A stretch of DNA of 5,274 nucleotides from Halovenus sp. (GCA_003551265.1 PUMG01000295.1:1-5274), one strand, 5' to 3'. Positions 1 to 5,274 are shown, counted from the first letter of the stretch. Numbers and translations are program-made. The notes: generated by a model not told the origin, from the sequence alone.

Positions 1-486
1 ATTCAGCGAGTGTTCCCCGAGACGGGGACGTTCAACGCCGCCGCAGGTGCACTCGTCGTCGCTGTGATGATTCTCCCGATGGTTTCCTCTCTCTCCGAGG
101 ACGCCATGTCTGCGGTACCGGACCATCTCCGTCACGCTGGTTACGGACTCGGGGCGACGAAGTTCGAAGTATCGACGAACATCGTGCTGCCAGCAGCGCT
201 TTCGGGGATTCTGGCCTCGTTCGTCCTCGCTATCTCGCGTGCAATCGGTGAGACGATGGCAGTCACGCTCGCAGCGGGCATGAATCCCAACATCACATTC
301 AACGTGCTGGATGAGATCCAGACGATGACGGCCTACATGGTGCAGGTTGGTATCAGCGACGTCGCCATTGGCTCCATCCAGTACCAGTCGCTGTTTGCGG
401 TGGGGCTGACGCTGTTTGCGATGACGCTCGCAATGAACCTCTTCAGTCAGTGGATTCGACGCCGCTACCGGGAGGTGTACGACTGA
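1..486 (+). CDS. pstC: Phosphate ABC transporter permease PstC, C-terminal part (5' end outside window)
   Basis: This is one of the two membrane subunits of the PstSCAB importer, which moves orthophosphate across the cytoplasmic membrane at the cost of ATP. The frame is open from base 1, so the gene starts upstream; 161 residues are visible, about half of a usual PstC. Visible residues 33-57 form the EAA loop that docks onto the ATPase (E-D-A, then Gly51, then ATKFEV). It follows one hydrophobic segment (about 14-31) and precedes others (about 65-85 and 125-150). The string AIGETMAV is typical of PstC, whereas PstA has AIGETAP. The protein ends in a basic cytoplasmic tail (RRRYREVYD). Its TGA shares its last base with the pstA ATG, and the codons near its end carry the pstA ribosome binding site, so the two are translationally coupled. 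The GTG at base 10 is internal, not a start. Confidence 0.95.
   Translation: MQRVFPETGTFNAAAGALVVAVMILPMVSSLSEDAMSAVPDHLRHAGYGLGATKFEVSTNIVLPAALSGILASFVLAISRAIGETMAVTLAAGMNPNITFNVLDEIQTMTAYMVQVGISDVAIGSIQYQSLFAVGLTLFAMTLAMNLFSQWIRRRYREVYD
471..477 (+). promoter_or_regulatory. Shine-Dalgarno site of pstA
   Basis: GGAGGTG lies inside the last codons of pstC, 8 bases before the ATG at 486. It is a near-complete complement of the archaeal 16S 3' end and fixes 486 as the pstA start over the in-frame ATG at 450. Confidence 0.85.
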
Positions 487-1394
487 TGGCAACCACTGGA
501 ATCGACGGCTTCGGCTCCGACGCCACTCTCGACAGAAAGCGTCTGTACGGCCGAGTATTCGTCGGTCTGTGTTTTCTCTCGACGCTCTTTGGCGTCGCTG
601 CACTCCTGTTGCTGGTGGGTGACGTCATCTACGAATCCTGGGGATGGCTGGACCTGACGTTTCTCACGCACCCACCGTCGTGGTTCCCCGAAAACTACGT
701 CGACGGGCGCGGCGCAGGCATCTATCCGGCGCTGATAGGGTCGCTGTTTCTCATCGTGTTGACGGCCGTGTTCACCATCTTCCTCGGCGTCGGTGCGGCG
801 ATCTACCTCGAAGAGTACGCACCCGACACGCGAGTGACCCGGTTCATCGAGGCGAACATCGCCAACCTCGCGGGCGTCCCCTCTATCGTCTACGGACTGC
901 TCGGACTCGCGCTGTTCGTTCGCGCTGCGGGGCTGGGGTCAGTGTTGCTCGCTGGTGCGTTGACCCTGACACTGCTGATTCTTCCCATCGTCATCGTCGC
1001 TGCACAGGAAGCGGTCCGGGCAGTGCCGGACTCACAGCGACGGGCGGCCTACGGCGTCGGAGCGACGAAGTGGGAAGTCACCCGCGACGTGGTTCTCCCC
1101 TCGGCGATGCCGGGTATCATGACCGGGACGATTCTCGCACTGGCGCGGGCAATCGGTGAGACAGCGCCACTAATTATGATCGGTGCGGCGACGACGATGT
1201 TCGCCCCACCACGGCTCTCACCGGGGGCGCTGTTCGAGCCGTTCGGTGCGATGCCGATGCAGATATTCGAGTGGGCCTCACAGCCACAGGCGGAGTTCCA
1301 GCACATCGCCGCTGCTGGCAGCGTTGTCCTCCTCACAGTGCTGTTGCTGATGAACGCCACCGCAATCTACATCCGTAACAGATACGACCGATAA
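486..1394 (+). CDS. pstA: Phosphate ABC transporter permease PstA
   Basis: Second membrane subunit of the Pst importer, pairing with PstC to form the phosphate channel. The protein has 302 residues, the usual PstA size. About six hydrophobic segments are visible (roughly 24-46, 82-106, 126-146, 151-173, 208-230, 277-297). The EAA coupling loop spans about 175-205 (EAVRAVPD, then [11 protein letters not shown]), which contacts the PstB ATPase, and is followed by [10 protein letters not shown] at 222-231, the PstA form of this motif. The start at 486 is chosen because it overlaps the pstC stop (TGATG), has a strong Shine-Dalgarno site, and gives a short polar N-terminus before the first membrane segment. 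An in-frame ATG at 450 lies inside pstC and is rejected. The TAA is 1 base before the pstB ATG, consistent with one pst operon. Confidence 0.96.
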   Translation: MATTGIDGFGSDATLDRKRLYGRVFVGLCFLSTLFGVAALLLLVGDVIYESWGWLDLTFLTHPPSWFPENYVDGRGAGIYPALIGSLFLIVLTAVFTIFLGVGAAIYLEEYAPDTRVTRFIEANIANLAGVPSIVYGLLGLALFVRAAGLGSVLLAGALTLTLLILPIVIVAAQEAVRAVPDSQRRAAYGVGATKWEVTRDVVLPSAMPGIMTGTILALARAIGETAPLIMIGAATTMFAPPRLSPGALFEPFGAMPMQIFEWASQPQAEFQHIAAAGSVVLLTVLLLMNATAIYIRNRYDR

Positions 1395-1395
1395 C

Positions 1396-2235
1396 ATGAG
1401 CCTCGATGACACACCCACGACGGACGCAGAATCGATGACGACGACACCTACAGTCACAACCACCGACGACCACAGTGGAACCGGAGAGACCATCATCGAA
1501 TCGCGGGACATCGATGTCTACTACGGCGACACCCAGGCGCTCGACGGCATCTCCATGGAGATACCCGAACAGCAGGTGACGGCACTCATCGGGCCATCCG
1601 GCTGTGGCAAGTCGACGTTCCTGCGGTCGATAAACCGCATGAACGACCTCATCGACACCGCTCGTGTCGAGGGTGAGATTCTGCTCAGAGGAAAGAACAT
1701 CTACGACGACGACGTCGACCCGGTGGCGCTCCGTCGTGCTGTTGGGATGGTGTTTCAGGAGCCCAACCCGTTCCCAAAGAGCATCTACGACAACGTCGCA
1801 TACGGTCTGCGGGTGCAGGGCAAAGACGACAACTTGGACGAGAAAGTCGAGGACGCCCTCAGACGCGCGGCAATCTGGGACGAGGTGGGAGACCAGCTCG
1901 ATTCGTCGGGGCTCGACCTCTCCGGTGGACAACAACAGCGTCTCTGTATTGCCCGGGCAATCGCGCCCGACCCGGAGGTGATTCTGATGGACGAGCCAGC
2001 GTCGGCGCTCGACCCTGTGGCAACCTCACAGATAGAAGACCTCATCGAGGACCTCGCCTCGGAGTTCACGGTCGTCATCGTCACACACAACATGCAACAG
2101 GCCGCCCGTATCTCCGATAAGACTGCTGTGTTCCTCACCGGCGGTGAACTCGTCGAGTTCGGCGACACCAACCGGATCTTCGAAAATCCCAACAGTCAGC
2201 GTGTCGAGGACTACATCACTGGCAAGTTCGGCTGA
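1396..2235 (+). CDS. pstB: Phosphate ABC transporter ATP-binding protein PstB
   Basis: Cytoplasmic ATPase that powers the PstCA permease. All ABC motifs are intact in its 279 residues: Walker [10 protein letters not shown] at 66-74, Q-loop Gln121 in VFQEPNPFP (the NPFP after the Q-loop is characteristic of PstB), signature LSGGQQQR at 175-182, Walker B VILMDEP at 195-201, and switch His231 in VTHNMQQA. The first 30 or so residues are a Thr/Asp-rich polar stretch ahead of the usual PstB start (near [13 protein letters not shown]), so the protein is somewhat longer than bacterial PstB; the in-frame ATG at 1435 is an alternative start. No Shine-Dalgarno is seen before 1396. The start lies 1 base after the pstA stop, so reinitiation by terminating ribosomes is likely. 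No phoU follows; the next gene converges, with only 3 bases between stops. Confidence 0.97.
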   Translation: MSLDDTPTTDAESMTTTPTVTTTDDHSGTGETIIESRDIDVYYGDTQALDGISMEIPEQQVTALIGPSGCGKSTFLRSINRMNDLIDTARVEGEILLRGKNIYDDDVDPVALRRAVGMVFQEPNPFPKSIYDNVAYGLRVQGKDDNLDEKVEDALRRAAIWDEVGDQLDSSGLDLSGGQQQRLCIARAIAPDPEVILMDEPASALDPVATSQIEDLIEDLASEFTVVIVTHNMQQAARISDKTAVFLTGGELVEFGDTNRIFENPNSQRVEDYITGKFG

Positions 2236-2238
2236 CGG

Positions 2239-3231
2239 TCACCATCCTGTCGAGTTTTCCTCCGCGAGCGTCTGAATCCTCCAGAGACGAGCGTTCGCTA
2301 TTTCGACTGTCCCAGCGATGTGTCTCGCATCACTGTCGACACTGTCAGCATCGCCGAAGTTGACGTCAGTGTCGGTGTCGCTGAACTCAACGTCAGTGCC
2401 TGTATCGACGAGTTCGACATCGCTGTCGGTGCCGACGAGTTCGACCCCGTCCTGTGCGTCGAGTTCGTCGAGAAGTTCGGTCACCACACTGTCTGTTACC
2501 TGCTCGGGGTCGGCGACGACGCTGTATCTCAGTCGACTGCTCTGCGGACCAACCGAAAGTGAGACTCCAGCACTCCGGGTTGCATCCAGAAGGGTTTCGA
2601 ACGATGTGGAGGGCCCATTCGCCAGCGTACGGATTCGCTCTCGGACCCCGTCACCGAGGCGGACGTGGCAGACGGCGTCTTCAGTGGATGTGGAGACCGA
2701 CTCATGGCGCGCCGTGGTTGCGAGGGTTTCGAGGCGGTCTGCCCGGGTTCCGCCCATGACCAGCGTGAGTTGTGTGGGTTCGAGACGGACCGTGTATGGC
2801 GTTTCACGTGCCTGGAGAACGTTTTCTGCTGCGTTCACATGGACGAACTGTGCGTCGTGCTCACGGAGTTGCGTACGCACCTGGTCGACGTCGAACTGTC
2901 CGGTCGCCCGTGCCCATCCCTGAGAGAGTGTCTGTCCATACAGCGTCCCGTTTGTAGTTATCCGCTCAACAGCGTCTCGCGAAACGCCAGTCGTCCGCTC
3001 GAACTCGGCAACCGTCGATTCGAACCTTGCCGGCATCGCGAGCCTCGAAAGAACCGAGGAGTCGATAGCCGCAGTCACGGTTGTCGCCTCGCCAGGAGCA
3101 GCCTGCTCTCTCGTTCGACGCTGGCCGGTGTGTTGACCCACGGTGTCGCCTCCGGCAGTGGTTCCGATAGCGACCGACCCGCCGATAACTGCCCCACAAA
3201 GCCGTCCGAGCACTGTTCGTCTGGAAAGCAT
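2239..3231 (-). CDS. Tat-exported protein of unknown function with Asp-rich nonapeptide repeats
   Basis: I do not recognise a named family for this 330-residue protein. The N-terminus is a twin-arginine signal: SRRTVLG at residues 3-9, then a mildly hydrophobic Gly/Ala stretch to about 28, so folded export by Tat is likely, as for many haloarchaeal secreted proteins. Cys12 follows the Arg pair directly and is not in a proper lipobox, so a lipid anchor is not supported. Residues 50-255 look like a soluble mixed alpha/beta body with no membrane segment. Residues 263-298 are four tandem 9-residue units of the form V-[EN]-[LF]-x-x-[TA]-x-[ST]-[DV]. The body faintly recalls haloarchaeal exported proteins annotated only as hypothetical; this is an impression, not a match. 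A TATA-like box about 27 bases before the ATG supports this start and a leaderless mRNA. The gene is tail to tail with pstB and lies 81 bases downstream of ndk on the same strand. Confidence 0.85.
   Translation of the reverse strand: MLSRRTVLGRLCGAVIGGSVAIGTTAGGDTVGQHTGQRRTREQAAPGEATTVTAAIDSSVLSRLAMPARFESTVAEFERTTGVSRDAVERITTNGTLYGQTLSQGWARATGQFDVDQVRTQLREHDAQFVHVNAAENVLQARETPYTVRLEPTQLTLVMGGTRADRLETLATTARHESVSTSTEDAVCHVRLGDGVRERIRTLANGPSTSFETLLDATRSAGVSLSVGPQSSRLRYSVVADPEQVTDSVVTELLDELDAQDGVELVGTDSDVELVDTGTDVEFSDTDTDVNFGDADSVDSDARHIAGTVEIANARLWRIQTLAEENSTGW
2338..2445 (-). repeat. Four tandem 27-bp repeats coding for 9-residue Asp-rich units
   Basis: Read on the minus strand, the units encode VELVGTDSD, VELVDTGTD, VEFSDTDTD and VNFGDADSV (residues 263-298 of the exported protein). 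The first two units share their first 12 bases, GTCGAACTCGTC, while the later ones have diverged. The array is in frame, so it grew by in-frame duplication. Hydrophobic and acidic positions alternate with a period of nine, which suggests short beta strands joined by acidic turns. This is inference. Confidence 0.75.
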
Positions 3232-3254
3232 GGGTGGCCGTTACAACTCTGGAC

Positions 3255-3262
3255 GTATAACT
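3255..3262 (-). promoter_or_regulatory. TATA-like box of the Tat-exported protein gene
   Basis: The minus strand reads AGTTATAC here, centred about 27 bases upstream of the ATG at 3231. That spacing puts transcription start at or next to the start codon, the usual haloarchaeal leaderless arrangement, and no Shine-Dalgarno is visible before the ATG. The stretch between ndk and this gene (3232-3312) holds no other clear element; a short TTTT on the minus strand is too weak to call a terminator. Confidence 0.55.
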
Positions 3263-3312
3263 GCGGGTTGACCGTCTCTGGCTGTGAAAACTGGGTCCGC
3301 GAACGCGACTCG

Positions 3313-3777
3313 TTACTCGTAGAGCCAGGTTTCGTTCGTCTGGTCCCAGCCAACGAGTTCGTCCTCGTCGAAGAAGAGGTCGATTTCGCGCTCGTTCGCG
3401 CCCTCGTCTTCGTGGTCGGAGCCGTGGATGACGTTGCGGCCGAGGTCGAGTCCGAAGTCACCGCGGATAGTTCCCGGTGCGGAATCCGCAGGGTCGGTCT
3501 CGCCCATCATTCCCCGAACCTGTCGGGTCGCGTCCTGTCCCTCCCAGACCATCGCCATCACCGGTCCGGAGGTGATGAAGTCGACGAGTCCCTCGAAGAA
3601 CGGTTTGTCTTCGTGCTCGCCGTAGTGGTCCTCGGCGAGCTCTCGGTCTATCTGCATGAACTTCGCACCGACGAGTTTCAGCCCACGGTCTTCCAGACGG
3701 CCGATGATTTCGCCCACCAGACCGCGCTGGACGCCGTCGGGTTTGACCATCACGAACGTTCGCTCGTGCTCGCTCAT
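3313..3777 (-). CDS. ndk: Nucleoside diphosphate kinase
   Basis: Transfers the gamma phosphate between nucleoside triphosphates and diphosphates through a phosphohistidine, balancing cytoplasmic NTP and dNTP pools. The 154 residues match the usual length. Key features are present: Lys12 in the N-terminal [12 protein letters not shown], the [10 protein letters not shown] strand (31-40), [13 protein letters not shown] (84-96), and the active-site NVIHGSD at 115-121 with catalytic His118. The ending WLYE is typical. Its ATG overlaps the eL24 stop by 4 bases (ATGA), so it is translated as the last gene of the L7Ae-eS28-eL24-ndk operon. Linkage of ndk to these ribosomal genes is a known archaeal arrangement. 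In many archaea infB follows; here the next gene is instead the exported orphan with its own promoter. Confidence 0.98.
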   Translation of the reverse strand: MSEHERTFVMVKPDGVQRGLVGEIIGRLEDRGLKLVGAKFMQIDRELAEDHYGEHEDKPFFEGLVDFITSGPVMAMVWEGQDATRQVRGMMGETDPADSAPGTIRGDFGLDLGRNVIHGSDHEDEGANEREIDLFFDEDELVGWDQTNETWLYE

Positions 3778-4148
3778 GCCTCGGCCTCCGTCTCCTCTTC
3801 GGCGTCCGCTTCAGCATCTTCAGCATCAGCGTCGTCTGCCTCGGCGTCTGCCTCTTCATCGTCGGTATCCTCAGCGTCCTCCTCAGCTTCCGCCGCTTCC
3901 TCGCCTCCCTCGTCGTCGTCTTCGTCTTCGGCTTCAGCGTCTTCGGTTTCTTCGTCCTCGACGTCTTCTTCGTCCGGTTCCTCGTAGCCAATCCATTCGA
4001 GGTCGCGGGACTCTCGGCCGAGGAAGTAGTTCTTTTCGGCTTTGGAGTCTTTGAACCAGAGGATGGTGCCGTCAGTTCTGACGTACATCTTGCCCGACCC
4101 TGGTTCGATTTCCTCGCCGGTGTAGTCGCACGTCCGTTTCTGAACCAT
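3774..4148 (-). CDS. rpl24e: Ribosomal protein eL24 (L24e), zinc-ligand-poor form with long acidic tail
   Basis: Large-subunit ribosomal protein of the archaeal/eukaryotic type. Residues 1-55 match the L24e domain: CDYTG at 7-11, [24 protein letters not shown] at 31-40, then [10 protein letters not shown] at 43-52. The archaeal L24e I know best, from Haloarcula marismortui, binds zinc through four cysteines; here the equivalent positions are Cys7, Thr10, Lys33 and Ala37, so only one remains and zinc is unlikely to bind. After the domain comes a tail (56-124) of 69 residues with 46 Asp/Glu and no Lys or Arg, making the protein about twice the usual length. The tail reads in the same GC-rich codons as its neighbours and ends in a clean stop that overlaps the ndk start, so it is not an obvious frameshift. 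The ATG overlaps the eS28 stop by one base (TAATG). Confidence 0.93.
   Translation of the reverse strand: MVQKRTCDYTGEEIEPGSGKMYVRTDGTILWFKDSKAEKNYFLGRESRDLEWIGYEEPDEEDVEDEETEDAEAEDEDDDEGGEEAAEAEEDAEDTDDEEADAEADDADAEDAEADAEEETEAEA
3777..3983 (-). repeat. Low-complexity Asp/Glu/Ala coding tract (eL24 tail)
   Basis: This segment codes for residues 56-124 of eL24. It is almost entirely GAN codons with interspersed GCN, giving strings such as [10 protein letters not shown] and [10 protein letters not shown]. There is no exact unit, only irregular E-A-D, D-A-E and A-D-A motifs. Such tracts are prone to length change by slippage. The tract also produces a long Ser/Ala open frame on the opposite strand, which is an artefact. 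Confidence 0.85.
3785..3789 (-). promoter_or_regulatory. Shine-Dalgarno site of ndk inside the eL24 acidic tail
   Basis: GGAGG on the minus strand, 7 bases before the ndk ATG at 3777, is formed by the Thr-Glu-Ala codons at the end of eL24. It supports the ATGA-overlap start. Confidence 0.7.
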
Positions 4149-4375
4149 TATTGTCCTCCGATGGTGTCTGCTTCGCGTGCTGTCTCTCGCAGCTGGATGA
4201 TGTCACCCTCGCGGACGGGTCCGAGTACGTTCCGCGTGATGATGCGGCCTTTGTTCGAACCCTCGCGGATGCGGCATTTGACCTGCATGGCTTCGCCGTG
4301 CATCCCGGTCTTGCCCACGAGTTCGATGACCTCCGCTGGCGTCGACCCACTGTTTCCTGAGTCCTCTGCGCTCAT
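4148..4375 (-). CDS. rps28e: Ribosomal protein eS28 (S28e)
   Basis: Small-subunit ribosomal protein of the archaeal/eukaryotic type, a small OB-fold protein near the mRNA exit region. The 75 residues match the family length. The signature is clear: [19 protein letters not shown] at about 16-34, [20 protein letters not shown] at 35-54, then [15 protein letters not shown] near the end. A short Ser/Gly/Asp-rich N-terminus (residues 1-13) precedes the domain, as is common in halophiles. The start lies 11 bases after the L7Ae stop and has a strong Shine-Dalgarno site. The TAA stop overlaps the eL24 start by one base. It is the second gene of the L7Ae-eS28-eL24-ndk operon. Confidence 0.97.
   Translation of the reverse strand: MSAEDSGNSGSTPAEVIELVGKTGMHGEAMQVKCRIREGSNKGRIITRNVLGPVREGDIIQLRETAREADTIGGQ
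4155..4159 (-). promoter_or_regulatory. Shine-Dalgarno site of eL24
   Basis: GGAGG on the minus strand, 6 bases before the ATG at 4148, lies within the last codons of eS28 (Gly-Gly-Gln). Confidence 0.8.
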
Positions 4376-4381
4376 CCGAAC

Positions 4382-4388
4382 TCACCTC
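4382..4388 (-). promoter_or_regulatory. Shine-Dalgarno site of eS28
   Basis: GAGGTGA on the minus strand, 6 bases before the ATG at 4375. It begins within the stop codon of L7Ae (TGA then GGTGAG), so termination of L7Ae places ribosomes on the eS28 start. Confidence 0.85.
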
Positions 4389-4749
4389 ACCGGAGTTCCT
4401 CGAGCTTGTCGGCGATGTCTTCGACATCGGCGCTCGCCTCACCCGTGTCGGTGATAGCGGCGGCGGCGCTGCCGACTTCCAGCCCTGCTGCGTGGCCGAT
4501 GTCGTCCTGTGTGCCGACGAAGAGGAACGGGACGTTCTTCTCGTCGGATAGCTCTGGCAGGTGCATCACGACCTCCTCTGGCTGGACGTCCTCGCCGATG
4601 AAGACGAGGTCAGCGTTGCCTCGCTCGATGGCTTTGGTGGTCTCGTTCGTTCCTTTTTTTACCGTTCCTGTGTCCCGCGCAACTTCGAGGGCGTCGAGTG
4701 CGTCCTCTTCGAGTTCCGCCGGGACGTCGAAATCTACGTATACTGGCAT
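4387..4749 (-). CDS. rpl7ae: Ribosomal protein L7Ae (eL8), k-turn binding protein
   Basis: Archaeal L7Ae binds kink-turn and k-loop RNA. It is part of the large ribosomal subunit and also the core protein of box C/D and H/ACA guide RNPs and of archaeal RNase P. The 120 residues match the family. The RNA-binding signature [12 protein letters not shown] lies at 33-44, followed by [20 protein letters not shown] (46-65) and the [17 protein letters not shown] region (73-89). The acidic surface fits a halophile. The start at 4749 (MPVYVDF) is chosen because homologues begin there and GGAGG lies upstream; the same frame stays open to an ATG at 4878, but those 43 residues are not family-like. It is the first gene of the operon and is preceded by a structured leader of about 120 nt. 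Confidence 0.97.
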   Translation of the reverse strand: MPVYVDFDVPAELEEDALDALEVARDTGTVKKGTNETTKAIERGNADLVFIGEDVQPEEVVMHLPELSDEKNVPFLFVGTQDDIGHAAGLEVGSAAAAITDTGEASADVEDIADKLEELR

Positions 4750-4757
4750 GATTGTGT

Positions 4758-4766
4758 TCTCCTCCT
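4758..4766 (-). promoter_or_regulatory. Shine-Dalgarno site of L7Ae
   Basis: AGGAGGAGA on the minus strand; the GGAGG core ends 11 bases before the ATG at 4749, and an overlapping GGAG ends 9 bases before it. It lies 4 bases downstream of the last leader hairpin (4771-4790). It decides for the 4749 start over the upstream ATG at 4878. Confidence 0.8.
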
Positions 4767-4770
4767 GTCC

Positions 4771-4835
4771 GCGGGCTCGCACTCCCCCGCCGTCCGCGGC
4801 AACGCCGCGTCCGCCTGCTGGCGGTGAAATCCTGT
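4771..4835 (-). promoter_or_regulatory. Structured 5' leader of the L7Ae operon (consecutive hairpins)
   Basis: Three hairpins follow one another on the minus-strand transcript. Positions 4824-4811 form CCGCC-AGCA-GGCGG (5 bp, 4-nt loop). Positions 4809-4795 form CGCGGC-GUU-GCCGCG (6 bp, 3-nt loop). Positions 4790-4771 form GCGGG and CCCGC around the 10-nt loop GGAGUGCGAG. A weaker stem may pair ACAGG (4835-4831) with CCUGU (4867-4863). The third hairpin ends just before the Shine-Dalgarno site. Its loop region has two facing GA steps and could refold to a k-loop-like shape (GGC/GCC stem, GA opposite GA). L7Ae control of its own mRNA through a 5' k-turn is known in Sulfolobus acidocaldarius; its use here is inference. 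Confidence 0.45.
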
Positions 4836-4894
4836 CTCGGCTGGGAGCGTCATCAACCCCGCACAGGCTGTATACCATACTGTCCTAGCGGCCC

Positions 4895-4912
4895 CTAAAG
4901 CGCTTTCGAAGC
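4895..4912 (-). promoter_or_regulatory. Candidate BRE/TATA promoter of the L7Ae-eS28-eL24-ndk operon
   Basis: The minus strand reads CTTCGAAAGCGCTTTAG. TTCGAAA resembles the haloarchaeal TFB-recognition element and CTTTAG sits at the TATA position, a layout like that of strong haloarchaeal rRNA promoters. Transcription would start near 4870-4874, giving a leader of about 120 nt. The element contains the 10-base palindrome AAAGCGCTTT (4897-4906). A second weaker candidate is GTATAC at 4870-4875, which would shorten the leader by about 25 nt. Confidence 0.45.
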
Positions 4913-4956
4913 AGTACAGGCGTGTCAGTGTTGGGCACGCAAAAGTGCGTCTTCCG

Positions 4957-5274
4957 TCACACGAGGACGAATTTCTTGCTCCGTCCGTGGCGCTGTTCTT
5001 CGACCTCGGGGAGAGTCGTCAGCCACTTTTTGACGGTGCTACTCCGCCGGTTGATACTCGATTCCGAGAGCGTTGTCTCTCGTTTCACCACACCTCTGAG
5101 TTCGTCGTACGTCAGCGTTTCCGCTTCTTCGAGTTCTGCGTAGACTCGCTGGACTATTTCGACGCCTCTGATGGCCTCGATGAGGTGCTCTCTCGCTGGC
5201 TCGTGGTTTTTCTGTTCGGAGAGCGTGAGATACGTGACTCCGTTGCGGGTGAGACCCCACCGCCTCACCTCCCG
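4957..5274 (-). CDS. C-terminal part of an unidentified protein with a winged-helix-like segment (5' end outside window)
   Basis: The frame is open to the right edge, so the protein is cut: 105 residues are visible, ending at a TGA at 4957. A GTG at 5268 could start a short protein, but the residues before it (R-E) run smoothly into RRWGLTRNGVTYL, which looks like the wing end of an earlier winged-helix unit, so continuation upstream is more likely. Then comes a charged helical stretch (about residues 24-52), and then LTYDELRGVVKRE and LSESSINRRSSTVKKWL, a helix-turn-helix-like pattern, ending in a basic strand GRSKKFVLV. Similar S-x-S-x-x-x-R-R-x-S-T-V-x-x-W-L endings occur in C-terminal winged-helix modules of restriction- or AAA-linked proteins. 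That recollection is not a firm match. It is unrelated in function to the downstream ribosomal operon, which has its own promoter. Confidence 0.7.
   Translation of the reverse strand, partial: REVRRWGLTRNGVTYLTLSEQKNHEPAREHLIEAIRGVEIVQRVYAELEEAETLTYDELRGVVKRETTLSESSINRRSSTVKKWLTTLPEVEEQRHGRSKKFVLV

Noticed and set aside
450..485. Earlier in-frame ATG for pstA
   Set aside because: It would overlap pstC by 12 codons and lies upstream of the strong Shine-Dalgarno at 471-477, which is well placed for 486.
2320..2562. Plus-strand open frame with alternating V/D residues opposite the repeat array
   Set aside because: It is the antisense reading of the GTC/GAC-rich repeats, with no Shine-Dalgarno or family match.
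3190..3231. Lipobox in the exported protein
   Set aside because: The only candidate Cys (residue 12) comes right after the Arg pair, before the hydrophobic stretch, so it cannot be a lipoprotein cleavage site.
2665..3987. Plus-strand open frame of 440 codons, ending in a Ser/Ala-rich tract
   Set aside because: It lies antisense to three well-supported genes (exported protein, ndk, eL24). Its Ser/Ala end is the mirror of the eL24 acidic tail, it has no recognisable domain, and it spans the minus-strand promoter region. GC-rich acidic genes often leave the opposite strand open.
4843..4860. UGAUGA in the L7Ae leader as a box C of a C/D guide RNA
   Set aside because: No CUGA box D occurs at a suitable distance and no flanking terminal stem was found.
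4750..4878. N-terminal extension of L7Ae from an ATG at 4878
   Set aside because: The 43 added residues are not family-like. The start would lie about 20 bases from the TATA candidate, too close for a leaderless message, and a good GGAGG precedes the ATG at 4749.
4935..4950. Short inverted repeat (GCAC / GTGC with an A run) as terminator of the right-edge gene
   Set aside because: The stem is only 4 bp and the T run on the minus strand is within the loop, not after the stem.

Overview
The window looks like haloarchaeal (class Halobacteria) chromosome. The DNA is GC-rich, the proteins are strongly acidic, stops and starts overlap tightly, Shine-Dalgarno sites match the archaeal anti-SD, the promoters are of TATA/BRE type, and the ribosomal proteins are archaeal/eukaryotic types (eL8/L7Ae, eS28, eL24). 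No rRNA, tRNA, CRISPR array, IS element or phage gene was seen.

Left third, plus strand (1-2235): the distal part of a phosphate ABC transporter operon. It holds the C-terminal half of PstC (cut by the window edge), complete PstA and complete PstB. The genes are packed end to end: pstC stop and pstA start share a base, and pstA and pstB are 1 base apart. Together they encode the two membrane permeases and the ATPase that import orthophosphate delivered by an external binding protein (PstS, presumably upstream of the window). No phoU follows pstB.

Middle, minus strand (2239-3231): an unrecognised Tat-exported protein of 330 residues with four tandem 9-residue Asp-rich repeats near its C-terminus. 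It converges on pstB with only 3 bases between stop codons and has its own promoter, placed for a leaderless transcript.

Right part, minus strand (4895 down to 3313): a translation operon in the order L7Ae - eS28 - eL24 - Ndk, a known archaeal arrangement. Every gene has a clear Shine-Dalgarno site and the last three are coupled or nearly so. L7Ae is preceded by a leader of roughly 120 nt with consecutive GC-rich hairpins, a candidate site for L7Ae autoregulation. eL24 is unusual in two ways: it has lost three of the four zinc-ligand cysteines, and it carries a 69-residue acidic tail (46 Asp/Glu, no basic residue).

Right edge, minus strand (4957-5274): the C-terminal end of a protein with a winged-helix-like segment, cut by the window. 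I found no convincing new multi-gene system. The points most worth following are the eL24 variant, the L7Ae leader and the repeat-bearing exported orphan.
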